A DNA stretch of 64,000 nt, taken from Allomyces macrogynus ATCC 38327. Lineage: Eukaryota; Blastocladiomycota; Blastocladiomycetes; Blastocladiales; Blastocladiaceae. This document shows, one piece after another, positions 34,912-46,423 of this stretch; the stretch's first letter is position 1, and each line of letters begins with the position of its first letter. The DNA lies in assembly GCA_000151295.1 (NCBI GenBank), contig GG745352.1, positions 513,056 through 577,055 of the forward strand, given 5' to 3'. A program made the position numbers and the translations under genes. The notes beneath the pieces were generated by a model, which saw only the letters and a list, made by a program, of their open reading frames with translations, was not told the origin of the DNA and searched no databases.

Positions 34912-35689
34912 AGGTCACACATAACATCTCCAGTTGCCTTGCTTCGAAGGGAAATAAAGAATCATCTGTCACCGACAAGTGTCGCCATATCTTGCAGCAG
35001 GATTTGAATCGTTCCTATTGATACGCTCTCCAAACGCATCGCTCTCTCTTTTCGAACACGGTGACGCTGTCATCTTCCGAGCTGGGTATTGCTCGTCTGT
35101 TGATGACCCTTGGGCACTTGCATTCTGACACTTGCATTGAAAAGCGGGTACACGTCGTTTGTTTGACCCAAGAACAAACATATGAGCGATCTTGCCATGG
35201 ACCGCCATAGCGCGAGTTCCTAGAAACACTGATTTGTTGCGTGTTGTCCCAACAGGTGGGTATCTTCATGGTCGTACTTGCCCACATGTTTGCACGGAGT
35301 GGAGTGGGTGGACAGCAACCGGATGGGATGCAAGGCTCGACACGCAGTCTCATGTCACTTGCCAAATGAAAACATGGGTTGCCCTTGATTGTCATGTTCT
35401 TGTGCTGCATCTGCTCGACATTGGTTTACAAATGCTTGGCCATCTAGCTCACATGAGTCTTCCAAATCCAGCACATCACGTTTGGTCTGCATAAGCATGG
35501 TGGGAGTGGCGCGCGCGTTTACACGTCGCCGTGCTGGCATACGACCAAGTCGGACGTGAAAAAGGAGGCGGCGTTTCTTGCTGTTCTGCGCATGAGTTTG
35601 GTACCCAGGTTGTGGAACGCACGCTGTCATTTTTTCTTTGGTCTGCTGTGGATCGCAGCGTGCAGTGATGATCGAGTCACTTCATCTCG
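34912..35689. other. CpG-poor stretch without recognisable gene
   Basis: Short frames on the minus strand (35015-35410, 35355-35630) lack motifs. The stretch 35220-35480 has few CpG and many TG/CA steps, like the LRR relics at 27-29.7 kb, so it may hold further unrecognisable decayed sequence. Confidence 0.4.
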
Positions 35690-36700
35690 ATGCACCCGGC
35701 CTTGCGCGCACTCTTCAACAAAGACGATGCGCCGCCGCCCGTCATGGACACGGGGTACCCGCCGCCCGTCCCCGTGCACGCGCCCGTCATGGCCGCTCCC
35801 GCCGCGGCCGCCGCGGTGCCCACGGTGACGATTGGGCCTGTCAAGGCGGCCCCGACCACACATGAACGTGATTCCAAGCACTCACGCCGGCGTCCCTCCG
35901 ACCGTGGTCGTTGTCGCAGCGCCGCCCGCACCGCCCGCACCGCCCGCACCGGCACCGCGCCCGTCGCCGTTCCCAGCACACTGCCTTTTGACCCGCGCGA
36001 GGACTACGTGTCCAAGCTTAACGTCTTCCACCACCGCGCGCAGCTCGCGCTGCTGATTTACGAGGAGATCGACGCATCGCTGGCCGGCCGTCCGCAGCTC
36101 CGGTTCCTGTTGCGGTTCGAAGGGCGCGCGTGAGAGTAGCCGACGATTATGAACAAAAGAAGCTCGCAAAGGCCGATGTGGCTGCATGCCACTATGGGCT
36201 CGTCACGAGCAAGCCCAACTTACGTTTGCTGTTGTCACTTTTATCGGTGACAGATGAGTCAGGGCACTTGCCAATCATTATTCAACGGCTTCTCGGAACA
36301 CCCTCGGGACATGACGCACCGCCGCCCCGCCGCCCGAAGCACCGCCACCACGCGCGGTCGCGCAGTCGCTCCGAAGACATGGACGTGGACGACCGCTTCC
36401 CCAAGCGCGAGCGGTACGACTACCCGAATGAGCGCCCGCGGCACGAGAGTGACTGCCCGAACGACCGCGACGGGTCGTCGCGCCCGCGCAGCCTGGACCG
36501 TCGAGACCAGCCGCTCGAGTACGAACCGCGCCGGGATGACCAGAGCGACAACCGACGCGATGGCTGTTTGCCCGGCAGGATGAGGCCGAGGTGGCGTGGC
36601 GCGAGGTGCAGCGGCGGTATCGCCCGAGGCGCGACGACGAGGAGGATGAAGGGCGTGGCCGGGAGGGTCGGATGGAGCAGTTGTGTGCGATGCATTGAAG
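35690..36700 (+). pseudogene. Unidentified coding region with arginine-rich, RS-like end, frame-disrupted
   Basis: The first frame (35690-36133) has a Pro/Ala-rich start and a natural-looking block FDPREDYVSKLNVFHHRAQL, then ALLIYEEIDASLAGRPQL, ending in TGA at 36131-36133. A second frame from about 36250 reads RRPKHRHHARSRSRSEDMDVDD and many Arg/Asp/Glu/Pro residues. A third frame from about 36560 reads ARQDEAEVAWREVQRRY and RRDDEEDEGRGREGRMEQ to a stop at about 36696. No intron with standard ends links the three cleanly; a GTGAGA donor at 36131 finds no in-phase acceptor. The Arg-rich tail suggests an RNA-associated protein, but I do not recognise the family. It is either a pseudogene or a gene with sequence errors. 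Confidence 0.4.
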
Positions 36701-36726
36701 GGGGAGAGGTTCGGGGTTGGCTGTGA

Positions 36727-37200
36727 TGGCGGGATGATAGGAGGCGCTTGGACGGTTGGAAAGTAAAGTAGGAGAAGGAAGTGCAGTAGGGTTGGGCTGG
36801 TGAATACGTGCCTTTTCCGATAGCATTTTGGTCTGGGCGGGCGGATTCTGGCTGAGGTCCTGACCACCACCCGACTTTGTCGCTCCGCTGTGACTGCGGT
36901 GGTTACTGAGGCGATTGCGATCGTGGTATTCAGTTGGGCTGGTCGTTGATGGTTTGGTGGAAAGTGTTCAGGACTGCGGCGGTGGACAAGCCGCGAGACA
37001 TGAATCGACCGGTCACAAAATGAGCTCGCAGGCGCGGGTCCTGCCGATGATAGGGTTCTTTGTGGAAGCACAACGGCGCCAAAGGCGCTCGCAACAACAC
37101 CACGCGGCTACGTCGCCATCAGGAACAGCCTACACGGTCTTACCAGCCGCCAACAGGAGCAGCCCACGCGGCCTCCCGGCGGCGATGGGGGCCTGCCTCG
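36727..37200. other. Non-coding interval between two relics
   Basis: I see no gene, repeat or RNA feature here. Confidence 0.4.
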
Positions 37201-37588
37201 GTCGCTGACGATGGGTTCTCGGCCGATGACTGGACCGTGTGGACCCAGGTTCGCATGGACGTGACCAGCTCGGGCGGCCTCGTCGCCAACGGTTCGGCAT
37301 TGCATCCGTCGTGGGCCGACCCGGACGGGTAGCAACAATATTCGATGAGCACTGTGCGCGTCTACGGATTGGAAGTGGTCCACACCAGGACGTGACGTGC
37401 ATTTGCGCCAATTTGTTTCGCTTGATCGCAAGGATGCGATGGTGCCTCCCCACTAAGGGCTCCTGTTGGCGGTGCCGACCGTGCATCTAGTTTCGAATAA
37501 TTATCGCGCCATTAGGAAGCGGATGCACGAGCGACTCGAGGAGTGGAGGCGTGAGCTCGCTGATGATGACAAACGATTTGACGAGTAG
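37201..37588 (+). pseudogene. Fragment of the orphan three-transmembrane protein family
   Basis: Two blocks of the protein encoded at 7553-10436 are found here on the opposite strand. The first (37201-37380) reads VADDGFSADD, VWTQVRMDVTSSGGLVANGS and HPSWADPDG, an in-frame TAG at 37330-37332, then QQYSMSTV. The intact protein has VADNGFADDS, VQIRMDVANFGGLVADGS, YPSWTDPDGPQQYSMNAV. The second (about 37460-37588) reads LVSNNYRAIRKRMHERLEEW and matches its extreme C-terminus (LVSNNYSAIKKRMHERLEEL). The 250 residues between them, including the third transmembrane helix, are missing. It is a 3'-proximal, internally deleted copy. Confidence 0.85.
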
Positions 37589-37706
37589 GACAGAATTTGG
37601 TTTAGTCTTTGTTCTCAGCTTTCGGGCAAGGTGAGAAATGAATGATCTTTGATATGTGAAAAATGGATCAATGCGCCCGTCCGTGCACGACAAGCACGAA
37701 CAGCAA

Positions 37707-40700
37707 TCAAACAACAAAAGTCTGCGAGTCGCTCATGTATGAAGTCTGGCTCCCCAATGCGTTCTCGGACCGCGTCAACGATCCGTTCTTGACGTGAATC
37801 AACGGCAGCGACGCTACACATGCGAGGAATACAAATGAGACACGGAAGCGGCGTTCGTATTCCCAAACACAGAGCAAATCCGTACCTTTGATTTGCTGCA
37901 GCTGGCGAATCTCGGCAATCAAGGCCTTGTTTTCCTTGACGTGCACAAAGTGCTCGAGTCGGAACTCGTTGGCCTGACGCTGCACGGCCGCCTTGAGGTC
38001 GCGGATCGTCTTGCGTAGCGCCGCCTCTTGCCGCTTGAGCTCATCGTCGCGCGGCGACGGCGGCTTGGTTGGTGCCGGCTCCATGCCGGCGCAATGCCGT
38101 GTGTGCATGGTCTGCACAGCTCGTTTCAGCAGCGGCGGGTCCTGAATGTAGTCGACGGCGAGCGTCAAGTCGGTCTGAATCTGCTTGACGAGATGGACGA
38201 GCGCCTGCGCGCGTCGATGTTGCGCCGCGGCCGTCGCATTGGCCTGGGCGAGTGCCTCCTGCAAGTCGCGCTCGGCCTGCCGCATAGCGAGCTCGTGCTT
38301 GCGGCGCTCGCCAAGTGCTGCGTTTGTTTCGAGAATCTGCGCGCGCATGTCGGCGATCTTGGCCTCGCGCGGCTCAATCTGGCGCTTGAGGTCCTTGATC
38401 TTGTGGTCGAGCACAAACTTGTACTTTTCGAGCTCCTGGTTGGCCTTTTTCAGGTCGTAGACGCGCCGTTCCTGCTCCTGGATCAGCTTGTCGCGCTCGA
38501 GCATCTCGTGCTTCAATCCGGCAACTTCGCGCTCGTAGGCCGTCATGATCTTGCGCAGCCGGTTCTCGTTATCGCGCAGCTTGGCCATTTCCACCTTGTT
38601 GTCCTCGATCTCCTTGTTCAACGTCAAGAACTTTTTCTTCATGATCCCGTTCTCGCCCTTGAACCGGAAGCTGACTTCGCGCTCCGTCTTGAGCTGTGCC
38701 TCGTACTTGGCCTCGAGCTGCGCGACCTCGGTCTCGATATCGTCGGCCTGCTGCCGCTGGTGCTCGCCAAATTCGCGCAGCTGCGCGTCCATGTCCTCCT
38801 GCATCTTGAGCACTTCCTGCGCCTTGGTCTTGAGCAGCGTCTCGAAATGCTCGGTCATGGCCTGCATCTGCGCCATGCGGTCCCCCTCAAACGCCTCGTA
38901 CTGGTGCTCCCACTCGAGTTGCCGCTGCCGCATCGCGTCCTGCAACGTCTGAAACTTTTCGTACTCATTCATGAGCTGCTGGTTATTGCGGTTCTCGACA
39001 TCACGCAGCTCGCGCGCGTTGCGCGTCACGAGCATCTGGTAGTCGTCCTTGTGCTTGGCCTCCTCCTTGTCCTTTTCCGACCGCAACACGACCGAGCTGA
39101 TCTTGAGCGTTTCAATCACCTTGGTAAGCTCCGATGTCAGCTCCTTGATCCGGTCCTGCAAGTGCATGTCCTTGAGCCGCAGCTGGTAGTCGTGCTCCAT
39201 TTTCAGTTCCTCAAGCCGCGTGCGCAACTCGTGGATCGCCGCCGTCTTTTCCTCGAGATCTGACTTGGTCACAATCACCTCGTCAGCGTACCCGAGATCA
39301 GCCGCAGTCGAAACCAACGGGACCGACGACGGCGACGTCGGGGACGACCCGTCATGAGCTGCATGCCCCGTCGGACTCGTCGCGCGCGTCGAGACCCCAC
39401 CCATAACCGATAGAGCATTCGCGCGCGCCGTGGCTGACTCGCGGTCGGCGATCCGGCACACCATGATACACCCGTCGTCGGCCGCCGAGACCAGGTACCG
39501 GTCATCAAACGAGACTCGCAGTTTCGCAATCGGCGCAGCATGCGCCATATGTTCCTGCGCAATCTCTTCGGCGTCCAAGCTCGTCGCGTCGGGAGGGAAC
39601 GGACACCGCACTGCCTTGACCGTTCCGGCGCCGGTACCGACAAACATCATCCGGCCGGACTGCGACGCCGTGATTTGCGTCACGTCGGCCGACGCGTTCT
39701 TGACTTCTCGCACGACGAGCGAGTCGACGATCGCGCGAACCACGCGGTCGGAACCGACCGCGTACGTCGTGCACGCCACGTCCACGGCCGACGCGAAGGA
39801 CACGCCCTTGAGAATGTACTCGTTTTGTCGCTTCATTGGTGCCGCGGCGCGTGGGCCCGTCGCGGTCGTGGTGGTGCTGTCGCCGGTGCCGGTGCCGCCC
39901 CGGCCGGCAGGGGGAGACTTACCGCTTGGCGACCCGCCGCCGCCGTCATTCGCGGCGGCCACCTGGTTCTGCCGCGTGAGCACGTCGCGCATTACCCACG
40001 TGTACACGGCGCCGTCGGCACCGCACGAGACGAGCCTTGCGTCGTCGAGGTCCATGAGCGCGGCCTTGCCCGTCGCGCCCGCGGCCGTGGCCCCCGCGCC
40101 CGTGGGTGCGGCTAGTGCTGCACCAGCACCGACCATGAGTCCTTGTCCGACGGTGCCGCGCGTCCAGTAGAGCGACCGGACCCGGCCATTGTGGCCCTTG
40201 AGCGAGGCGACGAGGTCAAACGTCCACGCGTCGTAGATGGAAATGATGGATGCTTGGACCGCGGCGAACAGGTGGCCACCGCGCGCAAACGCGCATTCGC
40301 GGCACCCTCGCACGGGGAATTCGCGGATCACGCGCAGGTCGTCGGGCAGGATCGTCATGAGGCGCAGCTTGTCGGGGAAGCCGGCGAGGAGATAGTAACC
40401 TACGTATCAGTGGCCCCGCGTCAGTAGAGTGGGCATGAATGAATAGAACGGGGGTGCGGCGAGGGGGTGCTCCAACACGCACCCGATGGGTGGAACGAGA
40501 CACACGACGGTTCCTCCGGAAAGTACTTGCACAGGTCCGACCCAAACGAGACAAAGTTCCAGAGCCGAATGCTGCGGTCGGTGCTGGTCGTGGCAATCAG
40601 GGACTTGCGCACGCAAATGTCCATGCCCGTGATCGGCGCCAAGTGGATCGACGGTAAACACAGGCTCGAGCTCAGCGCGTCGCCCTACATTTGACATGGT

Positions 40701-42561
40701 TAAAACGAGAACGCCGCTAGAGAGCACTCACATCACAAATCGTGACGAACCTTGGCCAGCTCCACGACCGAAATATTGAACATCAAGCACGCGCCGTCGT
40801 CCATGACCACGAGCAAGCTCTCCTCGGACGAATTAACCACCAGTGACTTGACCCGTCGCGTGACCGGGTGATCGTGCGCGACCGACGCGGCACTCGCCGC
40901 CGACAAGTGCGTCCCACCATGACCCATCGGGATCGGCGTGCGCGTCACGAGTTTCAGAAAATCAGCGTGGTCGCGCTGGGTACGCTCGTGTACGTAAATC
41001 GATCCGTGCGCGGCAGCCACGACGAGGCGGCCGGACACGACGAGCGCATCGACGGGACCCGACGCCTCCGTGACATGAATTGACGGCGAGTGGAACGAGG
41101 TTTTGCCGGTCGACGAATCGAGCGCCGGGTCAGGGCCGCCGGGTGGCAGGCCCATGGGTAGTGCGTCGAGCGGGAGGGTCGATTTCAGGATGCCGTTCTC
41201 CATGATGTGCAGTGCGCCACGCGCGCCGAGGATGAAGCGGACGGCACTGAGCCACGAGAAGGACGTGATTTCCTGGAGACGAAAGGGGTCGTGAGCACAG
41301 TTCCAATGAGCCGAGTTAGGAAAGACAAAACCAGCGCACCGACTCAGGTACTGGCAGCGTTACCGCGACGGGCTTCAAGACGCCGTCCGAACTGCGAAAC
41401 ATGCGAAACAGGCCGCGCGCGTGCACGACCATACACTCGTCATCGTGCGGGTTGACCGTGACGGCAAGCGTTGCTAGGTAATCCGGTGGAGGAGCGGGTC
41501 CAGCGTTGGCCGCATTCATGGACGTGGCTGTGCTTGCCGCGTTGCTCCACCCGAATCCCGCGAGCCCAGTATGCGGTGACGTGCGGCGCTGGCGACTCGA
41601 CGACTGGAAGGATGCGTCCAAATTGACTGACGTTCCGGCGCCGGCGCCTGCGCCCGTCACGTCAATGATGGCCGTGCCGAGACACCGCGACTTTTCCCAG
41701 ATCCAAAACGAGAGAAACAGGTCGGCGGTGATGATGGCCATGTTCTTCGAGTCGGCGCTGAACGAGACGGCCCACACGTCCTGCATCGCCGCGGAACCAA
41801 ATTCCGTCAGTATCCTGCGCGCGAAGCAAACCGCGGGTGGACAGAAGTCCTACCTTTGGGTGCCGATCTTGGAGCGGGTACACCTCGTCGACGGAAATAG
41901 TTTTGCGTTTACGGAACGTCGGCAGACCGTAAATATGGACGACGGGTCGTCCATGCGTGTGGACCGACGAGTAGGACGACGAGGTTGGAGCAGCGGCATC
42001 CGACTGTTTTGCAGAGCGACCCGCCGGTCGTGTGCCAAACCGGTTCAGCGCATTGGCCTGCGCGTCGGCCAACGAGGCATCGGGCGAAGTTGGTGTGGTG
42101 GTTGGTGCCGTGGACAGGGTGCGTTCGGCGACAGCGAGGTAGTGCCGCTCGCGGGTCACGCACAGCGCCGTGATGACAGCGTCGCGTTGCGAAGCAGGTA
42201 CAAACTTTTGGGTCCTGGATTGCGGCGAGTAGACTGTCACGGTCGGAGGATCGGAGTGGGCCGTCAACGGCTGCTGGATGTGGCTCTGGGCGGAGAAACT
42301 GATCAAACGGACCAACCACGTTCCCTCCCGCGACGTAGACGAGCGACTGGTCGTCGAGAAACTGAAACGGGTCGCGCGCCGAATTTCGGGCGCCAAAGGC
42401 GGTGCTAAACGGTGCAAACCACCATCGATGAGTGTTGAGTCGTCCAGCAAAATTGTTCGTTGCTGCGATTGCGTGCAAATGCGCCAGTCTAGTGGCGCAT
42501 TGGCAACACAGTGTCGATAATGAGCTGATGCATACGTCGGCACAACACTCGCAATGGACAT
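37707..42561 (-). CDS. CFAP57: Cilia- and flagella-associated protein 57 (WD40 plus coiled coil)
   Basis: Eight exons (42561-42536, 42404-42313, 42233-41854, 41780-41340, 41272-40751, 40684-40483, 40399-37886, 37813-37707) add up to 1427 residues with frame kept at every junction. The N-terminal 790 residues form WD40 propellers. Family signatures include ITGMDICVRKSLIATTSTDRS, RLWNFV, VRGCRECAFARGGHLFAAV, VSCGADGAVYTWVM and SQSGRMMFVGTGAGTVKAV. The rest is a long coiled coil with ELRTRLEELKMEHDYQLRLKD, RVYDLKKANQELEKYKFVLD and LKRQIEPREAKIADM, blocks nearly identical to animal CFAP57/WDR65. This axonemal protein works at inner dynein arms. The first coding exon is only 26 bases (MSIASVVP plus two bases), and the start fits because it leads straight into the conserved DPFQFLDDQSLVYV. 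It is head-to-head with the TRAF7-like gene. Confidence 0.95.
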
Positions 42562-43107
42562 GGTGGTCGAAAACGGTGGTGCAGCAGCGGATCACGGCAA
42601 GAAATAATTTCGGCTGGTGGGCAAGTGCGGGATAACAGCGGTGACAAGGGCGCTCCAATGCTTTAACGCCGACTTTGTCGTCGATTGCGGTTGCTCGCGG
42701 CAAGTTGCAGCGTGTTGTTGGTACTATTTGTCGAAGGATTGCTGGTGACCAATGACTGCAGCCATTTGTCGTTCACCAAGTCTCTTCTGATCGACGACCA
42801 ACGTGGCGTGACGCCTCGTGTATGGCATGGACACTCGCCTTGGTTGACACTGAGGGAGGCGTGAGACGCCTATCAGTGATCCCCGATTCGATGGGGCCGC
42901 GAGGTGGATTGGTGGGGTACCGATGCGCTGAAGCGACAATCAACGCCATGCGCGCCGACGCGATTATTTCATCATGTGCGCCGGCCGTCGCGAACCCGCC
43001 CCGACTTGAACAACAACAACGACCTTGCAGGCCGCCTTCGTACTTGGCGCATTGCGCCATTCCGGCTGCGACCGTGCGCTGATCCGCCCCATTCGCCCGT
43101 AACCACC
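42562..43107. promoter_or_regulatory. Shared upstream region between CFAP57 and the TRAF7-like gene
   Basis: These 546 bases between divergent start codons show no gene. Promoter function is inferred from position only. Confidence 0.4.
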
Positions 43108-45362
43108 ATGGCCGACCTGTCCTCCACACCCGCACCGTCGCCGTGGCCTGCAAGCGCGACTGCTGCAGGGTCCGCGGCCCCACCGCGACCTTTCGCTCTT
43201 CCTCCTGGACCAAGCGCGACCCCGCCAGTCACGAGTCCGACCGCCGACCACGCAGCACGACCGCCGCAACCACAACGTTCCGTGTCGGGACCCGCAGTCG
43301 CAACTATGGCCATGACGACTGTCGCCCAAGCAGCGGCCACGATTCTGCCGACCATTGACGACGAGGTCCTTTTCGTGCAGCAGCCGTCCTTGTCGCTGAT
43401 GTGTCCGATGTACGCTCGCGTGGCCTAACGGGATCTGACGTGCGAGGACCTGACTCTCAGCAATCACTCGAAGTTGCCACGACGTGTGCACCGACCCGGT
43501 CATCACACACGTCTGCCACCACTCGTACTGTGCCGCGTGTATCGCGCAGTCGCTCGAGATTGAGCCGTACTGTCCACTGTGCCGGCGCCGGATCAAGGCA
43601 GATGGTGTGCTTGCTTTCGGATTGCCGTCGCGCCGTGATTGTTCTTTTGCTGACCTGGATTCCTTCTAGATTTGCATCCGAACCTCGCCCTGGCCGGCCT
43701 GATCTCGGAGCTGCCCGTCTACTGCCACTACCGCCGGTACGGGTGCACGTCGATTGTGCGGCTCGACTCGCTCGACCATCACACTCGCACGTGCGGGTTC
43801 GCGCCAGCGCGGTGCAAGAACGAGTCGTTTGGCTGCACGTTCAGCGGTGCGCTTTGCTCTTGCTTCATATTTCAGCACCAAAATGCGCGCTCATTCACTT
43901 GATCCCGACGATAGGCACGGCGCAAGAGGTCGAGCGTCATGTCCAGTCGAGCTGCGTGTTCACGCCGCTCACCAAGTACCTCGAAGTGACCGAGCGCCGA
44001 CTGCAGCAGCTCGAGGAAACGGTCAAGCACCAGCAGACCGAGATTGGGCGGTTGACGACGCTCTTGACCAAGCATCCGGTCACAGGGTTGCTGGCGGCGG
44101 TTCCGTCGGATGGCACGCTCAGTCCGGCGCCCGAGGTCGACTTGGACGAGGCGATGCGTGCCGAGGAAGACGTACGTTTTTTAGGTCGAATCTGCTGATT
44201 TCCCGACCGTGTCACTCACTTTACGCCGTGTTTCCTCTAGCCGTTCCCCGCTGGCGAGATCCAGTGCCGACGAACGATCCGCGAGCACACGTGCGGCGTC
44301 ACGTCCGTCACCTACCACGACGGCACCATTTTCTCGGGCGGGCACGACGGGAGCATCAAGGTACGTCCCTCCACTCTCCGGTCGCGAACCAACCCGGGTC
44401 CAGACTTCTCACGTTCCCGTTCGACCCCTCAGATCTTCAACGCAGAAACCGGCACGCACATGAAAACGCTCACCGAGCACCGCGAGACTGTGTGGTCGCT
44501 TGCCGTCGACGACCAACAACACCGTCTGTTTTCCGCGTCCAAGGACGGCACGATCAAGGTCTGGGACCTGCGTCGCGCGCGCCGGTCGAGCGTGAGCAGC
44601 GTGCACACAGGCACCACCGCCATGACCGTTGACGGGGCCGAAACGTCACGCCCGTGGTCGAGAGAATCCGCGGCCGCGCCGACCGCGACTCGCTCCTCAC
44701 CGCTCCTGCTCGACACGCTCGTCGCGCACCAGGGCAAGATCTACTCGCTGGCGATCGCTAACGACGATGAGTCGCAGCGGCGGCTGCTGTATAGCGGATC
44801 GGGCGACCGCACCGTGCGCGTGTGGGACTTGCAAGCGACCGACGCGGCTCCGACGGTGTCGATCCTGTGCGTGGGTCTGTTCCAGGGCCACACCGAAGGC
44901 ATCAACGCGCTGCGCGTCGCGGGGACCAACTTGCTCACGGCGTCCAACGACAAGACCGTGCGCGTGTGGGACCGCGTAACCGGCCAGTGCGTGCGGACAC
45001 TCACTCTCGATTCCGAAGTCCTCGACGTCGCCACGTGCCCTGACGCTGGACTGATTTTCGCGTCCACCTACGACGCGACCATTTCGGCGCTCGACTTGCG
45101 TTCAGCTGCCGGGTCGGGCGAGATGCCGTCGGCGCCCGTGGCCGTGCTCGCGGGCCACAACTGGGAAGTGTGGCAGCTGCAAGTGTATGACGGCACGCTG
45201 TTCAGTGCCTCGTTTGATCACACGATTAAGCGGTGGGACCCGCGCGCCATGGCGTGCACGGCCACGTTGCGCGGGCATAAGGGGTTTGTTCATGCGTTGG
45301 CGACGGGCCGCGGGTGCTTGATTTCCGGGTGTGCCGACCGCACGATCAAGATTTGGAGCTGA
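43108..45362 (+). CDS. TRAF7-like RING / TRAF zinc finger / WD40 ubiquitin ligase
   Basis: Six exons (43108-43409, 43474-43604, 43670-43846, 43927-44171, 44241-44360, 44433-45362) give 634 residues, close to animal TRAF7. After a Pro/Ala-rich start, residues about 98-140 form a RING finger (CPICHDVC, HVCHHSYCAACI, CPLCRRRI) with all zinc ligands. A TRAF-type zinc-finger segment follows at about 146-205 (VYCHYRRYGCTSIV, HTRTCGFAPARC, FGCTFSG), then a short coiled coil (LEVTERRLQQLEETVKHQQ) at about 220-245. Seven WD40 repeats at about 285-634 include FSGGHDGSIK, SASKDGTIKVWDL, GSGDRTVRVWDL, TASNDKTVRVWD, SASFDHTIKRWDP and SGCADRTIKIWS. It is predicted to be a RING E3 that selects substrates through the propeller. 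The intron between exons 3 and 4 has two possible AG acceptors two bases apart; the one used keeps the frame. Confidence 0.92.
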
Positions 45363-45523
45363 TGCATGCTCGAGCGAGGTTACTCGCCGTCATCGTAGCT
45401 TGGGGGATGCTCACTGTCCAAAGGCATTTCGATTTCTTTCGTAGCTCGACCGAGCCGATCCTGTCGGCCCTCTTCCATTTCAAACAGTCCAAAAAACAAA
45501 AGGTATAAATTTGGTGCGCGCTT

Positions 45524-46423
45524 TTACAACTTGGCCTTCCCGGCCCACTTGGCGCTCGCGACTGCAGCGCCAGTCGCCCCCTTCGCCGTCTCCTCTTGCG
45601 GCGCCCACGACGGCGCACGACGCGCCATGAACGCCTGAATCCCTTCCGCTGCTTCCTCGGATCCCATCATTTTCGCAAACGCCTGCCGCACGCATTTGCG
45701 CACCTCCGGCACGTTCCCCAACGCACCCGTCTCCCCGCGCGCATGCACCGCGACCGCATCAAACAACTTACGTGTCGCAAGTACCGCGCCCAGCGCGCCC
45801 AGCACCACACTCCGCGCCATCTCCACCGCAGCTGGCACGACCTGCGCCGCGTCGTCCACTACCTGCACAACAATCCCGGCACCGACCAGGTCTGGTACGA
45901 CGGGCATCCGCGCCGCCGTGATCGCCAAGCTCTTGGCGCGTGCAAGTCCGAGCATCTCGACCACAATCGGGCCGATTCGCGCAGGCACAAGACCGCGGCG
46001 GACTTCTGGTAACGCCAAATATGCATCCCGCGTGGCGACGCGCAAGTCGCACGCGAGAAACAGTCCGACGCCGCCGCCGAGCGCCGGCCCATTGAGTGCG
46101 GCCACAGTCGGGACACGGCTGCATCGGAGAACGTCGAACAGGTCCGCATCGTCGTCGTTTTCGGTCGACAACAGTTGTCCGGCGGAACCGAGGTTCATTC
46201 CCGTGCAAAAATACTTGCCGCGGCCCGTGAGGACGAGGATGCGCACGACCGGGTCGAGTTCGGCGTCGCGGACGGTGGAGATGAGAGAGGTGGCGAGGGA
46301 CGTGTCGATCGAGCTGCCGGCGCGGGAGCGGTTCAAGGTGAGCAGCCAGATCCGGCCGTCGTCGAGGGTGCGGTCGACGAGGAGCGGCGCGTCAGTGGCG
46401 GCAGCGGCAGGGCCGGCGGCCAT
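45524..46423 (-). CDS. Enoyl-CoA hydratase/isomerase family protein
   Basis: A single-exon frame of 299 residues from the ATG at 46423. A further in-frame ATG at 46525 would add 34 residues rich in His, Ser and Asn. The crotonase fold shows in GRGKYFCTGMNLGS (oxyanion-hole Gly), VPTVAALNGPALGGGVGLFLACDLRVA and YLALPEVRRGLVP. Of the two catalytic glutamates of classical enoyl-CoA hydratase, the second (in the PEV segment) has a counterpart. The first, normally in GGGCEL, is replaced by Gly in GGGVGL. Some crotonase isomerases and thioesterases also lack it, so the reaction may not be hydration. The Ala/Lys-rich C-terminus ends in AKL, a plausible peroxisomal targeting signal (PTS1-type). That suggests a peroxisomal role in acyl-CoA breakdown. 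Confidence 0.85.
   Translation of the reverse strand: MAAGPAAAATDAPLLVDRTLDDGRIWLLTLNRSRAGSSIDTSLATSLISTVRDAELDPVVRILVLTGRGKYFCTGMNLGSAGQLLSTENDDDADLFDVLRCSRVPTVAALNGPALGGGVGLFLACDLRVATRDAYLALPEVRRGLVPARIGPIVVEMLGLARAKSLAITAARMPVVPDLVGAGIVVQVVDDAAQVVPAAVEMARSVVLGALGAVLATRKLFDAVAVHARGETGALGNVPEVRKCVRQAFAKMMGSEEAAEGIQAFMARRAPSWAPQEETAKGATGAAVASAKWAGKAKL

Noticed and set aside
38028..39263. 411-codon plus-strand ORF
   Set aside because: It is the antisense of the CFAP57 coiled coil; its Leu/His-rich composition mirrors the Glu/Gln/Lys-rich sense strand.
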